A DNA stretch of 64,000 nt from Pictodentalium vernedei (Eukaryota > Mollusca > Scaphopoda > Dentaliida > Dentaliidae): NCBI GenBank assembly GCA_031216915.1, contig CM062290.1, forward strand, positions 384,940,718 through 385,004,717. Direction: 5' to 3'. A model generated the notes under the pieces. The model was given only the letters and a program-made list of their open reading frames with translations, did no database searches and had not been told where the DNA came from. Position 1 is the first letter of the stretch; each line of letters opens with the position of its first letter. A program made the position numbers and the translations under genes. Below, piece after piece: positions 45,329 to 55,570 of this stretch.

Positions 45329-45524
45329 TTAACCCTTTACCTAACAAATCGGCTGCAACTGCCCCCATAATTTGCAATTAAGTAGTTGAAAAAAATCTAT
45401 TTTTCAGTAAATATCAATAAAACCATATGTGACCCCATCATTGAAATGAACTCATCAAGCTTGTTACAAAGACAATAATTAAAATGCTACATTTTGATAT
45501 CCTGTGTATTGGGTAAAGGGATAA
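45329..45524. mobile_element. TTAA-flanked MITE, copy I
   Basis: Element 45333-45520; TTAA at left, ATAA at right. Central hairpin degraded by a deletion. Confidence 0.75.
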
Positions 45525-45704
45525 CCAGACTCACAATAACCATGGCAGAACAGGCACTTCAGTTTAACTGCTTGAATGCTGGAAGCCCATATTTGGGTTT
45601 TACCCTGAAGTACAGGTACTGTAACGTAAAGGCTTCATATTCAGTATGTATGCTTCATATTATCTTTGAAGTAAAATTATTTAGTCTGTATAGATTTGCC
45701 TTGT

Positions 45705-45975
45705 TATCCCCTGCCAAAACGAAGTTTACAGGGGATATAGAAATGGGGTCTGTCCGTTCATCCATCCATCCGTCGGTAACAACTTTGAACCTTTCGTATC
45801 TCAGTCAGTGGATGATGGATTTAAATGATCTTTGGTATGCTGATAGACCACCATGGAGGAAAAAATATTCACGAGTGACAGGTTTTCTCCTTTTTATTTT
45901 TCTAGAGTTAAGGGCCTTTTTCTGCTTTTTCAACTCAGAAACCCTTCACCTTAGAAACCCTTGGCAGGGGATACC
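45705..45975. repeat. Repeat with TATCCCCTGCCAA ends
   Basis: Left TTATCCCCTGCCAAAACGAAG / TTTACAGGGGATAT hairpin, right CTTGGCAGGGGATAC. Related to the start of 28966-29665. Confidence 0.55.
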
Positions 45976-45989
45976 GGTGGCATTGCTCC

Positions 45990-46042
45990 TTGTTACAATT
46001 TATGTGAGAGTGCCTGCAGGCATTCTCTCATAAATTGTAACA
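45990..46042. repeat. Hairpin
   Basis: TTGTTACAATTTATGTGAGA GTGCCTGCA and its complement through TCATAAATTGTAACAA; about 26 paired bases, one or two mismatches. Confidence 0.85.
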
Positions 46043-46515
46043 AAGCAAAGACATGTGAACAAATTTGGGTGTCCAAAATTTTTTTAGCACTCTACCAATT
46101 AACTCAAGCACCACTTCATGAATTTTGAGACAACCACCCATAATGCCACAAAAATTGTTTTTTTTCTGAAGTTAGGAAGCATCTTTCACAACATGCAAGG
46201 TATTTGGAGAACAGTTCAACAAGCAGAACTGCATACAAGCTCCAAAACATTGCAGGCATTTTGACAAAATTTTAGAAGTTTGGTTGGAAACACTAAATGA
46301 CCTAGAATACACCACAAAATACAACACCCTTTACATGTCACTAGATGGTGGGTTGATTGACCATATGAACTTGGATTTTTTTAATGCTATTCTGGATTTC
46401 TCTCTTCCCAATTTCAGTAACCACTTGTCCATTCCCCCATCCCAATTCCTCATAAAACACCTAGTGAATCCTGTCAGACTGATATTTTGGACATTCTAAG
46501 AGAAAGTGCTCTCGG

Positions 46516-47423
46516 GTCTCCATCAGGGTTCACGCTGGGCCGAAAATTTCTTTAGCCATTTTTGTAGCCACATGTAAACTTTTTTTGCCACCTCAAATAT
46601 TTTTTAGCCAGCATCAGATGCAGATAATATAAAAGATTTTTTTTCTGACCAGAGATCAGTTTAATTGAAATAGTAAAAATGCAAAACATAAACAAAACTA
46701 TTAACAGACAACAATCACTCAACTTATTTTTATGTGCATATATACATGTATACTCTAAGTCACGTATCTAATAACAACGTGTTTGTATGAGTAAATTATC
46801 CTTTAATTGGGGGTGCGATGGCTCAGTAGGTAGAGGTGCAGACTGCAAGCTGAGAGGTCCTCGGTTCGAATCCCACCTGTGGCAACTGCATTGTGTCCTT
46901 GGGCAAGACACTTCACCCCCATTGACCATGTGGGGGCAAGGTGGCATTGTGTACTAAGGTGTACTGCATGTCAATGGTGCACTTGTCTTCAAACAATGCT
47001 AAGCCTGCTTGTGTGGAGTTAGTTTGTTGGGGAGCTGACAGTTGCTCTGCCATTCTCTCTGGGTACTGCAGCTTCCTCCATCTGTAAAATTATTGCGGTC
47101 ATGATCAGCCATTGTGCAGAAATATATGACCTCAAACACCAGTAAATAATAATAATCCTTTAATTGCCTGTATCCAATTTGAAGACAAATGTGAAGCCAC
47201 TGAAAAGGTTGACATTGTGTGAATACAGCCATGCAACTAATTAATCCCACATGCAATGTTCGACTCAATGTGGGAGTTACGTAAGCTGCATTAACTTTGC
47301 TGAATGATGTAATTTCTACCATAGAGACAAAAATATTCTTTAGCCATTTTTCTTGCCAACCATTGACTTTTTTTTCGCCACTTTTGATTTTATTTTGCAA
47401 TTTGCGTGAACACTGGTCACCAT
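46516..47423. mobile_element. Non-autonomous hAT element N5 inside the LINE
   Basis: Element 46524-47415. Ends CAGGGTTCACGCTGGGCC and TTTGCGTGAACACTG. Flanks GTCTCCAT (46516-46523) and GTCACCAT (47416-47423) match at 7 of 8 positions. Subterminal repeats of TTTAGCCATTTTT near both ends. A SINE is nested inside. Confidence 0.85.
46798..47166 (+). mobile_element. SINE, tRNA-like head type 1, tail A, with 12-bp duplication
   Basis: Element 46810-47154 between ATCCTTTAATTG copies. Head GGGTGCGATGGCTCAGTAGG, B box GGTTCGAATCCC, body GTCCTTGGGCAAGACACTTC, tail A. Confidence 0.9.
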
Positions 47424-47708
47424 TACCCCCAAATTGCACATTTGGCACTCCTTGTCACCAACTTTCTCAATATTCCCCAAAGCTCCAGTGACATCAACCT
47501 CAGTTTGAACAGCAGTGATCTCCCAAATGTACCATCCAGGTACTCTCCTCAGAAGCTGGCTTATTATCTTGCAGGCCACCCAAAGACCTCTTTCCTCTGA
47601 CCCCTTCCCACCAATTTCGATTACAATCCTCCATAAGTCTCTCCCTGACAAGTGACCTTGGGCCGTACCTTCTTCCATGTCAGGGATTTGTATGGAATAG
47701 TTTTCCAT

Positions 47709-47896
47709 ATCTTTTTAACATCCTCCAACCCAACCTGTCTTTGATATTAAAATCCCAAATATTCTTAAACGTTGGTTAACTAAATAGTTCAGACAACACA
47801 GTTTCAAGTCTATCTTGTCCTTGATCCTCATTTATATATTTCAATAATTGAGTGCCTCGTATAATAAATCACTAAACTATCAGTGTTCTTCATTTA
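47709..47896. other. no recognised feature
   Basis: May continue the LINE upstream of the visible frame; no motif seen. Confidence 0.3.
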
Positions 47897-48126
47897 TTAA
47901 CCCTTTACCTAACATGAAAAGCAGACGACATTTGCAAACAAAACTCTTGAACAACTAATTTTTTTCATTTTTTGTCTCAAAAACATATGTTATGACCCCT
48001 CATTGGAACGAGCTCATCGATAACCTATGTTTTTCAGACAAAAAATGCAAAAATAATGAAAATTAACTGGCGATTTTTTAGAATAGCATTGGCCAGTTTT
48101 GGCCGTTACGTTGGGTAAAGGGTTAA
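47897..48126. mobile_element. TTAA-flanked MITE, copy J
   Basis: Element 47901-48122, TTAA both sides. Very close to copy A (CATGAAAAGCAGACGACA on the left, GGCCAGTTTTGGCCGTTACG on the right), but part of the right hairpin arm is deleted near 48017. Confidence 0.85.
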
Positions 48127-48295
48127 GTTATCTATGATGATCAACAAGCTATTAATTGAAAATAGAATATGTTTTCATTGTTGGAATTCACTAAAAAAAC
48201 AAAAGAGAGGTCTTAAACTGTGTTTGAACAGTACTGGCTGGTTTCGGCCATTACTTTGGGGAAAGAATTGATTTGGAGGAGATTTACTCCAAGGC

Positions 48296-48480
48296 TGTAC
48301 AGTGCAAAAGGTTAGTTACTCAGTTAAAAATGCAATTTTTTTATAACCAGAAAGTGTGACTAACCCTGTGTATTGCACAGGGTTAGTTACATTTTCTGGT
48401 TATAAAAAAATCTGTAACTTCCATATCACACGCTACATGAAAATATACATGGACTATGGCTGTAAAAATGCACAGGGTTA
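48296..48480. repeat. Inverted repeat shared with 22838-22995
   Basis: TTTTTTTATAACCAGAAAGTG and CACAGGGTTAGTTACATTTTC TGGTTATAAAAAAA form arms of about 35 bp. Confidence 0.75.
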
Positions 48481-48592
48481 TTTGGTTACATGTTGTTACA
48501 CAGGGTGCAGGATTTAAGGAATTAATGGAAATACTTAAACGGGATTGTTGACATTTTTTTTAAAGTGAATTCCAAATTAAAAAAATATACTA

Positions 48593-48840
48593 TTTCTTAT
48601 CAGCCTACCTTACAATTGTTTACTACAGGCTTGCACTACAGTGGAAGACCCTAACTCAGATAAAATACTCTCTATTTTAATCTTTCCCAAGAGATGTGGG
48701 AAAGAAAAGTGGTGTAAAAAACATCACACACCCAGTATGGGATGCTCTTCCCTTAGTACAAATCCACGACTTCCGTTAACCAATGCGCAGTGCAGTCATC
48801 AATTCATCATTCTTTTTTTGTCCAAGACATGTGAAGGATG
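48593..48840 (+). repeat. Left inverted terminal repeat, DIRS-like element 2
   Basis: Complementary to about 54478-54713. Includes CAATTGTTTACTACAGGCTT and GCACTACAGTGGAAGACCC. Confidence 0.9.
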
Positions 48841-49074
48841 TGTCGTCGCCATTTGCATTACGAAACAGTGATAATTCAACTCGTCGATAATGGTTTTCTT
48901 GTGACTGGAATTATGGATCTGAAGATCTTATAATAACAGGACTGTGTTTTATATATTTTCAAACACATTCTCATTGAATTTTATTTATATATTCCATTTC
49001 CGCGAATGTTTTTTCGACATCATGTCAACGCGGTTCAAAAAAAAATTTTTTTAGGTTGACAAATTTTATTTTTA

Positions 49075-51833
49075 TTGCAGTTAGGTGTCAATGAGGGACC
49101 GTATGGACAGGATTTCTTCACTCTGTTGAGGGCTGAATTTCTGTTTTTTAGGTCCCTGTCGGCCGTATGGGTTCTGTCGTGTACCCACCGGTTATCTTTT
49201 CTGCCACCTTCTCTCGTAGTTGGGGTTGTCTTCTACTTTATGTATCTGTTGAGTTCACCTTTTTCTTCTACTGCTCTCACCTCTGTTATTTCCAGTTCGG
49301 TTCCTTTAGGGCAATTCCTTTTTCCCTCACTTTTGGTGCGTTCTCGTGGCTGTTCCTCCCGCACCTGTGGGGGGGGGGGGGAGGGGGAGGGGGGCTGTCA
49401 TTTTGGGGCCTCCCAACACGACCGCATCTGGTGTGAGTTATACCCCCTCCATGGGGATGTGTGGGGAATGCTGTGGTTTCGGGGCCTCCCGACACGACCA
49501 CGTCCGGTGAGAGTTATTCTCCATCCGTGGGGGGTGTGCAGTTTTTTTACCGTGGTGGATACTGCGGGAGCTGTTGGATTTCTGGTGAAGAGATGCCTGG
49601 TTCCGGTACTATGCGCCCTCTCCAGTCGACATCTGAGGTTGTTACTAGGGTTGTGACTCCTCCTTTGGAGGCTGAGCTAGGTTGCTCTCTCCCCTTTTCC
49701 GCCAGTTTCAACAGCTCCCGTTGTATCTGCTGCTACTGCTGTTCCATCTACAACGTCATCGTCACTGTTTTAGCCGGCCTCCGCTTAACCCTACAGGGGT
49801 CTGCAGTGATGTCTGTAGTGTGGTTGTGGGGTATCGGCCTCAGCCTTCCCTGACTTCAACTCGGTGAAGTCGGAAGTGGCTGCCGACTGACCCCCCTGCT
49901 GTGTCCTCTCAGCCTTTGAGCACAGCAGTTTTATCCCTGCAGGGGTCTGCAGAGGTGTCTGGTAGTGTTGACGTGGGGTATCGGCCTCAGCCTTCCCTAA
50001 CTTCAACTCAGCGAAGTCGGAAGTGGCTGCCAACCGAACCCCCTGCTGTGTTCTCATGGTCGTTGAACACAGCAGTTTTCTCCCTGCAGGGGTCTGCAGC
50101 AGTGTCTGGTAGTGTAGACGTGGGGTATCGGCCTCAGCCTTCCCTGACTTCAACTCGGCGAAGTCGGAAGTGGCTGCCGACCGAACCCCCATGCTGTGTC
50201 CTCTCAGCCATTGAGCATAGCAGTTTTGTCCATGCAGGGGTCTGCAGGGATGTCTGGTAGTGTAGACATGGGGTATTGGCCTCAGCCTTCCCTGACTTCA
50301 ACTTGGCGAAGTTGGAAGGGGCTGCCGGCCGAACCCTCTACTGTGGTCTCTCAGCCATCGAGTACCTCAGTTTTTCTCATTGGATTCGGATGTTCATGGT
50401 GGGGTCACCATGAGCTCCGTAGTGTTTCCGTCCACGCACTCTGATTCCGTGGCCAGTTTTGTGTAACCAACGCTTTTTGTGCAGCCTGGACCTTCTGACC
50501 TGCAGGGGTCCGCGGTGACTCTCCTGAGTTTCCGCTCTATTGATCCTCAGGGTATGTGATACCCCACTACACATCTGCCTTCAGATGTTTTCGGCTGCAG
50601 CCCGTTGCCCCGCGTTGGGTGTATTTGAGGATTGTGACCCTTTGCTGGTAAATGGGTCAGGAAGCCACTTTGTCGGTTCGTTCCCACGTCATTCCGTTCC
50701 AACAGTCAGTGAGCTTAGGGAGGCCCTCTCCTTGCTCACTTAGGTTCTGTCCAAGAGCCTTTTCCGTTGCTTCCAGCAAGGCCACGAGTGGTTTCCGGGC
50801 ACCCCCTGTGGCACCACCTCCCGGGATTGGAAACAGGCTGCTTTCTGATCCCCCTGGTGTGCCCACAACATGGGAGGCGTTGGCTGGGTTGCCCATGATG
50901 GGCTACGTGTCTTCCGAGTCATGGGATGAGTCTGACATTCCTGATGTCGAGAGCCAACAGTCTTCTGACTTGGGGGCAGCTCTTGACTTTGTGTTTGGGT
51001 TCCTTCCAGGTCTCCAACCGTCAAACCAGCCGACAGTGTCAGACAGTGTCAGCCCGGCTGCGATCATCGGTCGCACGCCTACAGCCTGTGGAGCAACATG
51101 CTTCTGGGTGCCTTCGACCGTGGCTGTCAGTACAGGTGGTTGAAGCATTTACCGCTTTGGACTCTAAGCTGAGTTCCAAGGCTATGAAGATGTCACAAGG
51201 TTGACACTTTTTGCCTCTGGTGCATTATCGTTCCTACAATTTCGCCAATACGTCAGTCTGCCAGACTTTGACGGTCTTGAATCGGGACTCCAACTCCACA
51301 GCCATATGGAGACTCTGGAGTCCAGGTTGGGCTTTTCGGGAGGGATGCTGGAATGCGTTCTCTCTTCGATCACGTCTTCTCTGCTTTGCTGCTTATCTGC
51401 TCCCAGATGAGTTTGAAGACAAACAGGTTTTGTTTTGTGTGTGCTGTTCAAGGCGCTCATGCATCTTCTCACACACATGCCTGTAATGCGGCTAGCTTGG
51501 AATTAGTTCGCAGGTACGCTGTGCTGGACACAAGACGTCCCATTCTTGAGGAGCAGTGTGCTGCTCTTCGATCTGCCTCTATCGGTGGGTCCGTGACTAT
51601 TCCATGGTTCTGTGGCGACAGTCTGGGATGGCTCCCTTTGTCATTCCATTGATCTGCTGCTGCTTAGTCAGCTTGATCGGCCTTCTGTTGGAGGCAGGCG
51701 CCATCCAAAGCCTAACAAGTACCCTTCTGCTTCCTCTGCGAAGCTAAGGGCTGATCCTCCTACTGCCACTTCTACTCACTCACAGGGTGGGGTAGGTGTC
51801 GGCAGTAGTCACCTCAATTTCATCCCAGGTTGA
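49075..51833 (+). pseudogene. DIRS-like gag-like region (element 2)
   Basis: First gene of the element, about 2.7 kb. It begins at the conserved LGVNEGPYGQDFFTLLRAEF block shared with element 1. Frames change often: runs of G at about 49370-49395 and the repeat array at 49790-50370 are obvious break points. Later pieces include FLPGLQPSNQPTVSDSVSPA (near 51000) and a block ending near 51830 that matches element 1 at 18736-19500. No recognised domain; assignment is from position and from the paired copy. Confidence 0.55.
49790..50372 (+). repeat. 147-bp tandem repeat in the gag-like region
   Basis: Four units; the word GAAGTCGGAAGTGGCTGCCG starts at 49866, 50013, 50160 and (variant) 50308. 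Spacing 147, 147, 148. 147 bp is 49 codons, so the first three keep frame (VGYRPQPSLTST, SRKWLPTEPP). Element 1 has one unit only. Confidence 0.92.
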
Positions 51834-51867
51834 GGCACTCCACTAAGTAGAGAGTGCCTCTTCCAAC

Positions 51868-52375
51868 ATGAGTCGCTTTCAACGTTACACGTTGGGAACA
51901 TTTGACCATGGAGATAGGCGATCTCCTGTCAAAGCGGACAATCGAGAACTTTCCTTCTGTGGGATTTTGTTCCCGCATGTTCTTGGTGTCGAGGAAGGAT
52001 GGCCGACTCAGATAGGTTATCGATCTGAGTATTCTGATGCAGTCTATCATTGCTCCTCAGTTCAGCATGGAGGCTTTCAGATCAGTTTGCCGCTCCATTC
52101 CCCAGGATGTTTTCCAGTTCAAGGCCATTCCCTTTGGACTCGGCCTGGATCCTTGGGCTTTCACCTGTCTGATGTCGCATGAGTTAGTCTTACATCGCAC
52201 ACAGTCCAAGGTGTCTTCTTTGGCTTGTCTAGTTGAAATCCTCCAGAGGCAATTCAATGCTGCTTTTCTGGAGTCTGATGTCGTCACACTGTTGAGCCTA
52301 CTCACGTCACTAGGGTTCAGAGTCAACGGAGATAAGTCAGACCTGGCCCCTTCTCCGTCTTGTCATCTGGGATAG
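51868..52375 (+). pseudogene. DIRS-like reverse transcriptase fragment (element 2)
   Basis: Visible motifs: SIIAPQFSMEAFRSVCRSI, VFQFKAIPFGLGLDPWAFTC, LLSLLTSLGFRVNGDKSDLA. The same block carrying the first catalytic Asp is missing between FRSVCRSI and VFQFK as in element 1. The YxDD box reads ACLVEIL. Other stops and frame changes are present (for example near 52015). Confidence 0.85.
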
Positions 52376-52454
52376 ACTTCATCAGCTCGGAGTCTTCCCC
52401 GACTGCCTGGTCTCTGCGTTTCGGTGACAGATCTCATTCCTCTAGGTCAACTGA

Positions 52455-53225
52455 ATGTCTGACCTTTCCAACATTTTTTGCTCAATCGTTGGAGGCCGAA
52501 TGTCGATCCTCTGGTTCTGGTGCTTCTGTTACCGGAGTCTCTTCCTCATCACCTTCTCCCTGACAGATGTTCAGTGGATTATGCAGGGAGTTCAGTTGGA
52601 CTTCCCCACGTCCGATTGTGTTCTGACGGTAATCGCCAGCGATCTCGGATTTGGTGTGACGTTTGATCCTCTAGATCTTTTCCTTCACGGGTCATGGGAC
52701 CAGGATCTAGCAGCTCTTCATGTCAACCAGAAGGAGCTTCTTGCTCTTCTTCTGTGTTTCCAACAGTGGATCCCCCACTTTTCGAATTGTCAGGTCCTTC
52801 TATGGTCTGACAATTCTACGGTGGTTGTTTACATTCAGAACCAGGACGGAACACACTATGTTCCCATGTACAATTTGGTTCGGGATCTTCTACTGCTCGC
52901 TCAGGATGTCAACATCGGAGTGGTGGTTCGTCACGTTCCCGGTCATCTGAACATCCTAGCCGACTCCCTGTCCCGACAGGTCATGTTCTTTTCCACCGAG
53001 TGGATGCTCCACATGGCAGTGTTCCAGTCTCTTTACGATCTCTGGGGTCGTCCCCACATCGATCTCTTTGTGACTCGTTGGAACCATCAGGTGAACACTT
53101 TCATGTCCCCGTGTCCAGATGCTCTGGCTTTTGCCGTGGACGCTCTGTCCCTCCTTTGGGACGGTCTTGTCGGCTATGCCTTCCTGCCGGTTCCGATTCT
53201 GCCTCAGGTTCTAGCCCAGATATGA
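52455..53225 (+). pseudogene. DIRS-like RNase H and downstream Pol (element 2)
   Basis: A single open frame of 256 codons, the best preserved coding piece of the window. Motifs: VNQKELLALLLCFQQWIP (Glu), LLWSDNSTVVVYIQNQDG (Asp), VVVRHVPGHLNILADSLSRQ (Asp in ADSLSR), then HIDLFVTRWNHQVNTFMSP and DALSLLWDGLVGYAFLPVPI. This is typical DIRS-like RNase H followed by its C-terminal segment. It opens after a break near 52375 and stops at 53223-53225. Confidence 0.9.
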
Positions 53226-53515
53226 ACCTGCAGTTGTCGAATCCTTTCGATCACACCCCTGTCGCCTCGGTGGGTGTGGATCAATCTGCTCCACTCTCTG
53301 TTAGCGGCGGTTCTGGCATGTCTCCCTCTACGTCGCGACTTTCTTTGCCAAAGTTGCCCGAGGAGGTTTCAGGTCGACCTGACTTCATTGTGCCTTCGTG
53401 CATGTCTTTTATCGGGTCCTGTCTTCTCCTTAGTGGTTTTTAGAGACAAGCAGTGGAGTTGCTTTTCTTCTTCAAGGAGGCACTCACTCCACTGGTTTAG
53501 CCTCTGTGGCTAAGT
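53226..53515 (+). pseudogene. DIRS-like Pol tail, frame-shifted (element 2)
   Basis: INLLHSLLAAVLACLPLRRD, FLCQSCPRRFQVDLTSLC, RACLLSGPV: same module as 20990-21230 in element 1. Confidence 0.6.
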
Positions 53516-54260
53516 AGAAGGTCACTCCTTCGATCATACCGATTGCGGAGTTTCTGGTATATGTTTGTTTCTGGGGGTCTCCAGCAATGGGTACAAGTCC
53601 ATGCTTCGGAGACCTTTTTTCATATGTGGTACTGCATCGTTTCGGCACTCATCCTTGCCTCTCCAAGCTTGTTCAGAACTTTTCCTTGAAAAGGCCTAGG
53701 ACTTTGCGGTTTACTCCAAGATGGACACTTTCTAGGGCGCTGCTCTGCTTGGGGAGGAGGGGGACCTTTATCCTGGGTGGATATGCGTTTTCTCACATGC
53801 CAGATCTCTCGTGAATCCATTTCTCGATGGATTTGTCTTGCTATTTGTGCAGCTTTTGCTCGTCTAGCTATTGGCGATTGTATTACCAATCATTTTTCTG
53901 CCATGAGGTGCGTGCATTGTCTTCCTCTTCCTGTCTATACTAACTCTGTCATGTTGTCGAATGTTATGCTGGCAGCCTAGTGGAGAAATGCTACCTTCTC
54001 CACTTATCTGTGACAGTTGCAGGAGCAGACAGAGGACCTTTGTTCTATGGGCCCTCTTTCTTCTGCTCAGACTGTTGTCTATCCCAGCCATTCAGCTTCT
54101 TACAGGGTCTGTTCCAGCTCCATGCTGTTACTGCCCTTTCTGTCTGTATGTCACACATCACCATATGCCTCATCTTTCTTTGTCTTTTACTAATGTTTGT
54201 GATTCTATGGTTTGATAGGACTAGGGATCTCTTCCTCTGTCCACAGTTCCAGTGCAATTG
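53516..54260 (+). pseudogene. DIRS-like tyrosine recombinase, core deleted (element 2)
   Basis: Begins with the pieces VTPSIIPIAEFLVYMF and MGTSPCFGDLFSYVVLHRFG. At about 53803 the sequence jumps from the GCGTTTTCTCACATGCCAGA word to CTCTCGTGAATCCATTTC; in element 1 about 310 bp separate these words. The deleted part carries the KTAFLMAFASARRVSELRAL box with the catalytic Arg. The end, WRNATFSTYL then a stop and QLQEQTEDL (near 53980-54040), holds the presumed Tyr region. Confidence 0.75.
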
Positions 54261-54310
54261 AGTTATGTGTGGGTTGGTTATGTGATTCCCTCCATCCTAT
54301 TGTCTATTCA

Positions 54311-54395
54311 GCCTGTAGTAAACAATTGTAAGGTAGGTTGATAAGAAATATAAATTTTATAGTAAATTTCCTTTCTTATTATACCTACCGCAATA
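54311..54395 (+). repeat. Internal complementary region, DIRS-like element 2
   Basis: GCCTGTAGTAAACAATTGTA AGGTAGGTTGATAAG is the complement of the left end; TATAAATTTTATAGTAAATT TCC..ACCTACCGCAAT is the complement of the right end. They meet at AAA (54346-54348). Confidence 0.92.
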
Positions 54396-54477
54396 CATGG
54401 AGGCCCTCCCATCTTCTTCTTCGGGTAAGAATCCTTCCTCCTCGCTGATCACATAACTCCTATGTTGGCAGACTCAA

Positions 54478-54763
54478 AAGAATGATGAATTGATGACTGC
54501 ACTGCGCATTGGTTAACGAAAGTCATGGATTTGTACTAAGGGAAGAACGGCCCATGCTGGGTGTGCGCCAATGGTGCTCGGCCCAATTTTGGCTTATTTT
54601 TTCATGGTGTTTTTTGCACCACTTTTCTTTCCCACATCTCTTAGGAAAGATTAAAATAGAGAGTATTTTATCCGAGTTAGGGTCTTCCACTGTAGTGCAA
54701 GCCTGTAGTAAACAATTGCAGTAGGTATAATAAGAAAGGAAATTTACTATAAAATTTATATTT
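54478..54763 (+). repeat. Right inverted terminal repeat and extension, DIRS-like element 2
   Basis: Complement of the left repeat to about 54713, then a right-only extension of about 50 bp, GCAGTAGGTATAATAAGAAA to TTTATATTT. Confidence 0.9.
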
Positions 54764-54769
54764 TCAATT

Positions 54770-55131
54770 AATTGCACATTTATCTTAAAGATAAAGATAA
54801 AAACAGACTATAACTACTTTCTCTTTGTTCTTCAGAGAGATCCAATGAACAAACCCTTCCCAAAGTGTCCACTTTCATATCGATCCATTTTTTAAGAATT
54901 GGGCAGATCAGAATCTTGACAGAGCTCAATGAGCTCTTTATTTTGCTTGTATCAGCTCTATAACTGTTGTGTATCTGACCCACTGATAGTAATACTTGTG
55001 TTGGTGGTCTAATTCAGGTATGTTCTATTTTCTGTGTCTTTCAGCCCCAATGAATTGAACCAAATCATTTTTCTAATTCATCAGGGTTCTTGAATTTAGA
55101 CTCTTTCCTTAAAAAGTGCTTGAATTTGTTT
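54770..55131. other. no recognised feature
   Basis: AT-rich spacer. TTGACAGAGCTCAATGAGCTC near 54915 is a short palindrome resembling the centre of hairpins elsewhere. Confidence 0.5.
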
Positions 55132-55516
55132 ATATCCTTGAAAGGGGGGATGTGGTGGCTCAGTAGGAAGAGGTGCAGGCTGCAAGCCGAGAGGTCCTCG
55201 GTTCGAATCCCACTTGCAGCAACTGCGTTGTGTCCTTGGGAAAGACACTTCACCCCCAATGCCCAAGTGGGGGCACAATGACATTGTGTGCTAGAGTGTA
55301 CTGCACTTTGATGATGCACCTGTCTTCAGCCAATGCTAACCCTGTTTTTGTGGAGTTATTATGTTGGGGAGCTGACAGTTGCTTGCCATTGCTTGGTGGT
55401 TCTCTCTGGGTACTCTGGCTTCATCCACCCATAAAAATGTCACGGTCATGATTAGCCATTGTGCAGAAATATGTGACCTTAAACACCAATAAGTAAATAA
55501 ATAAATATCCTTTAAA
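55132..55516 (+). mobile_element. SINE, tRNA-like head type 1, tail A, with 12-bp duplication
   Basis: Element 55144-55504 between ATATCCTTGAAA and ATATCCTTTAAA. Head GGGGGGATGTGGTGGCTCAG, B box CGGTTCGAATCCC, body GTCCTTGGGAAAGACACTTC, tail A. Confidence 0.9.
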
Positions 55517-55570
55517 ACTACTTAATTTTCCACCACTTTGCATGAAAAGTACATGAATTCAGTTTACCTA

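Larger units (their letters stand above)
46240..47708 (-). pseudogene. LINE open reading frame 2, C-terminal fragment, interrupted
   Basis: End of a non-LTR retrotransposon polyprotein. If the inserted hAT element (46524-47415) and one copy of its duplication are ignored, the minus strand reads without break through CNLGVMETREHFLLECPK. This is a Cys-x2-Cys...His...Cys motif that follows the reverse transcriptase in many LINEs. Upstream (47708-47420) is a 97-residue frame with DKECQMC at its end; I cannot match the rest to a particular LINE clade. Downstream the frame stops soon after (TAG in DRIH*). Only about 500 bp of LINE sequence is visible, and the 5' part is absent. Confidence 0.65.
48593..54763 (+). 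mobile_element. DIRS-like retrotransposon 2, structurally complete
   Basis: 6171 bp. Both ends show the triplet TTT: left TTTCTTATCAGCCTACC, right TTATATTT. No target duplication. The internal complementary region at 54311-54395 joins the complements of the two ends through that triplet (AAA at 54346-54348), the hallmark of DIRS elements that insert from a circle. Genes are all damaged. Confidence 0.92.

Noticed and set aside
45494..46033. 179-codon open frame as a host gene
   Set aside because: It runs across a TTAA MITE end, a TATCCCCTGCC repeat and a hairpin; no protein motif.
49791..50192. 133-codon minus-strand frame in the DIRS element
   Set aside because: Antisense reading of the 147-bp array; DIRS genes run on the plus strand here.
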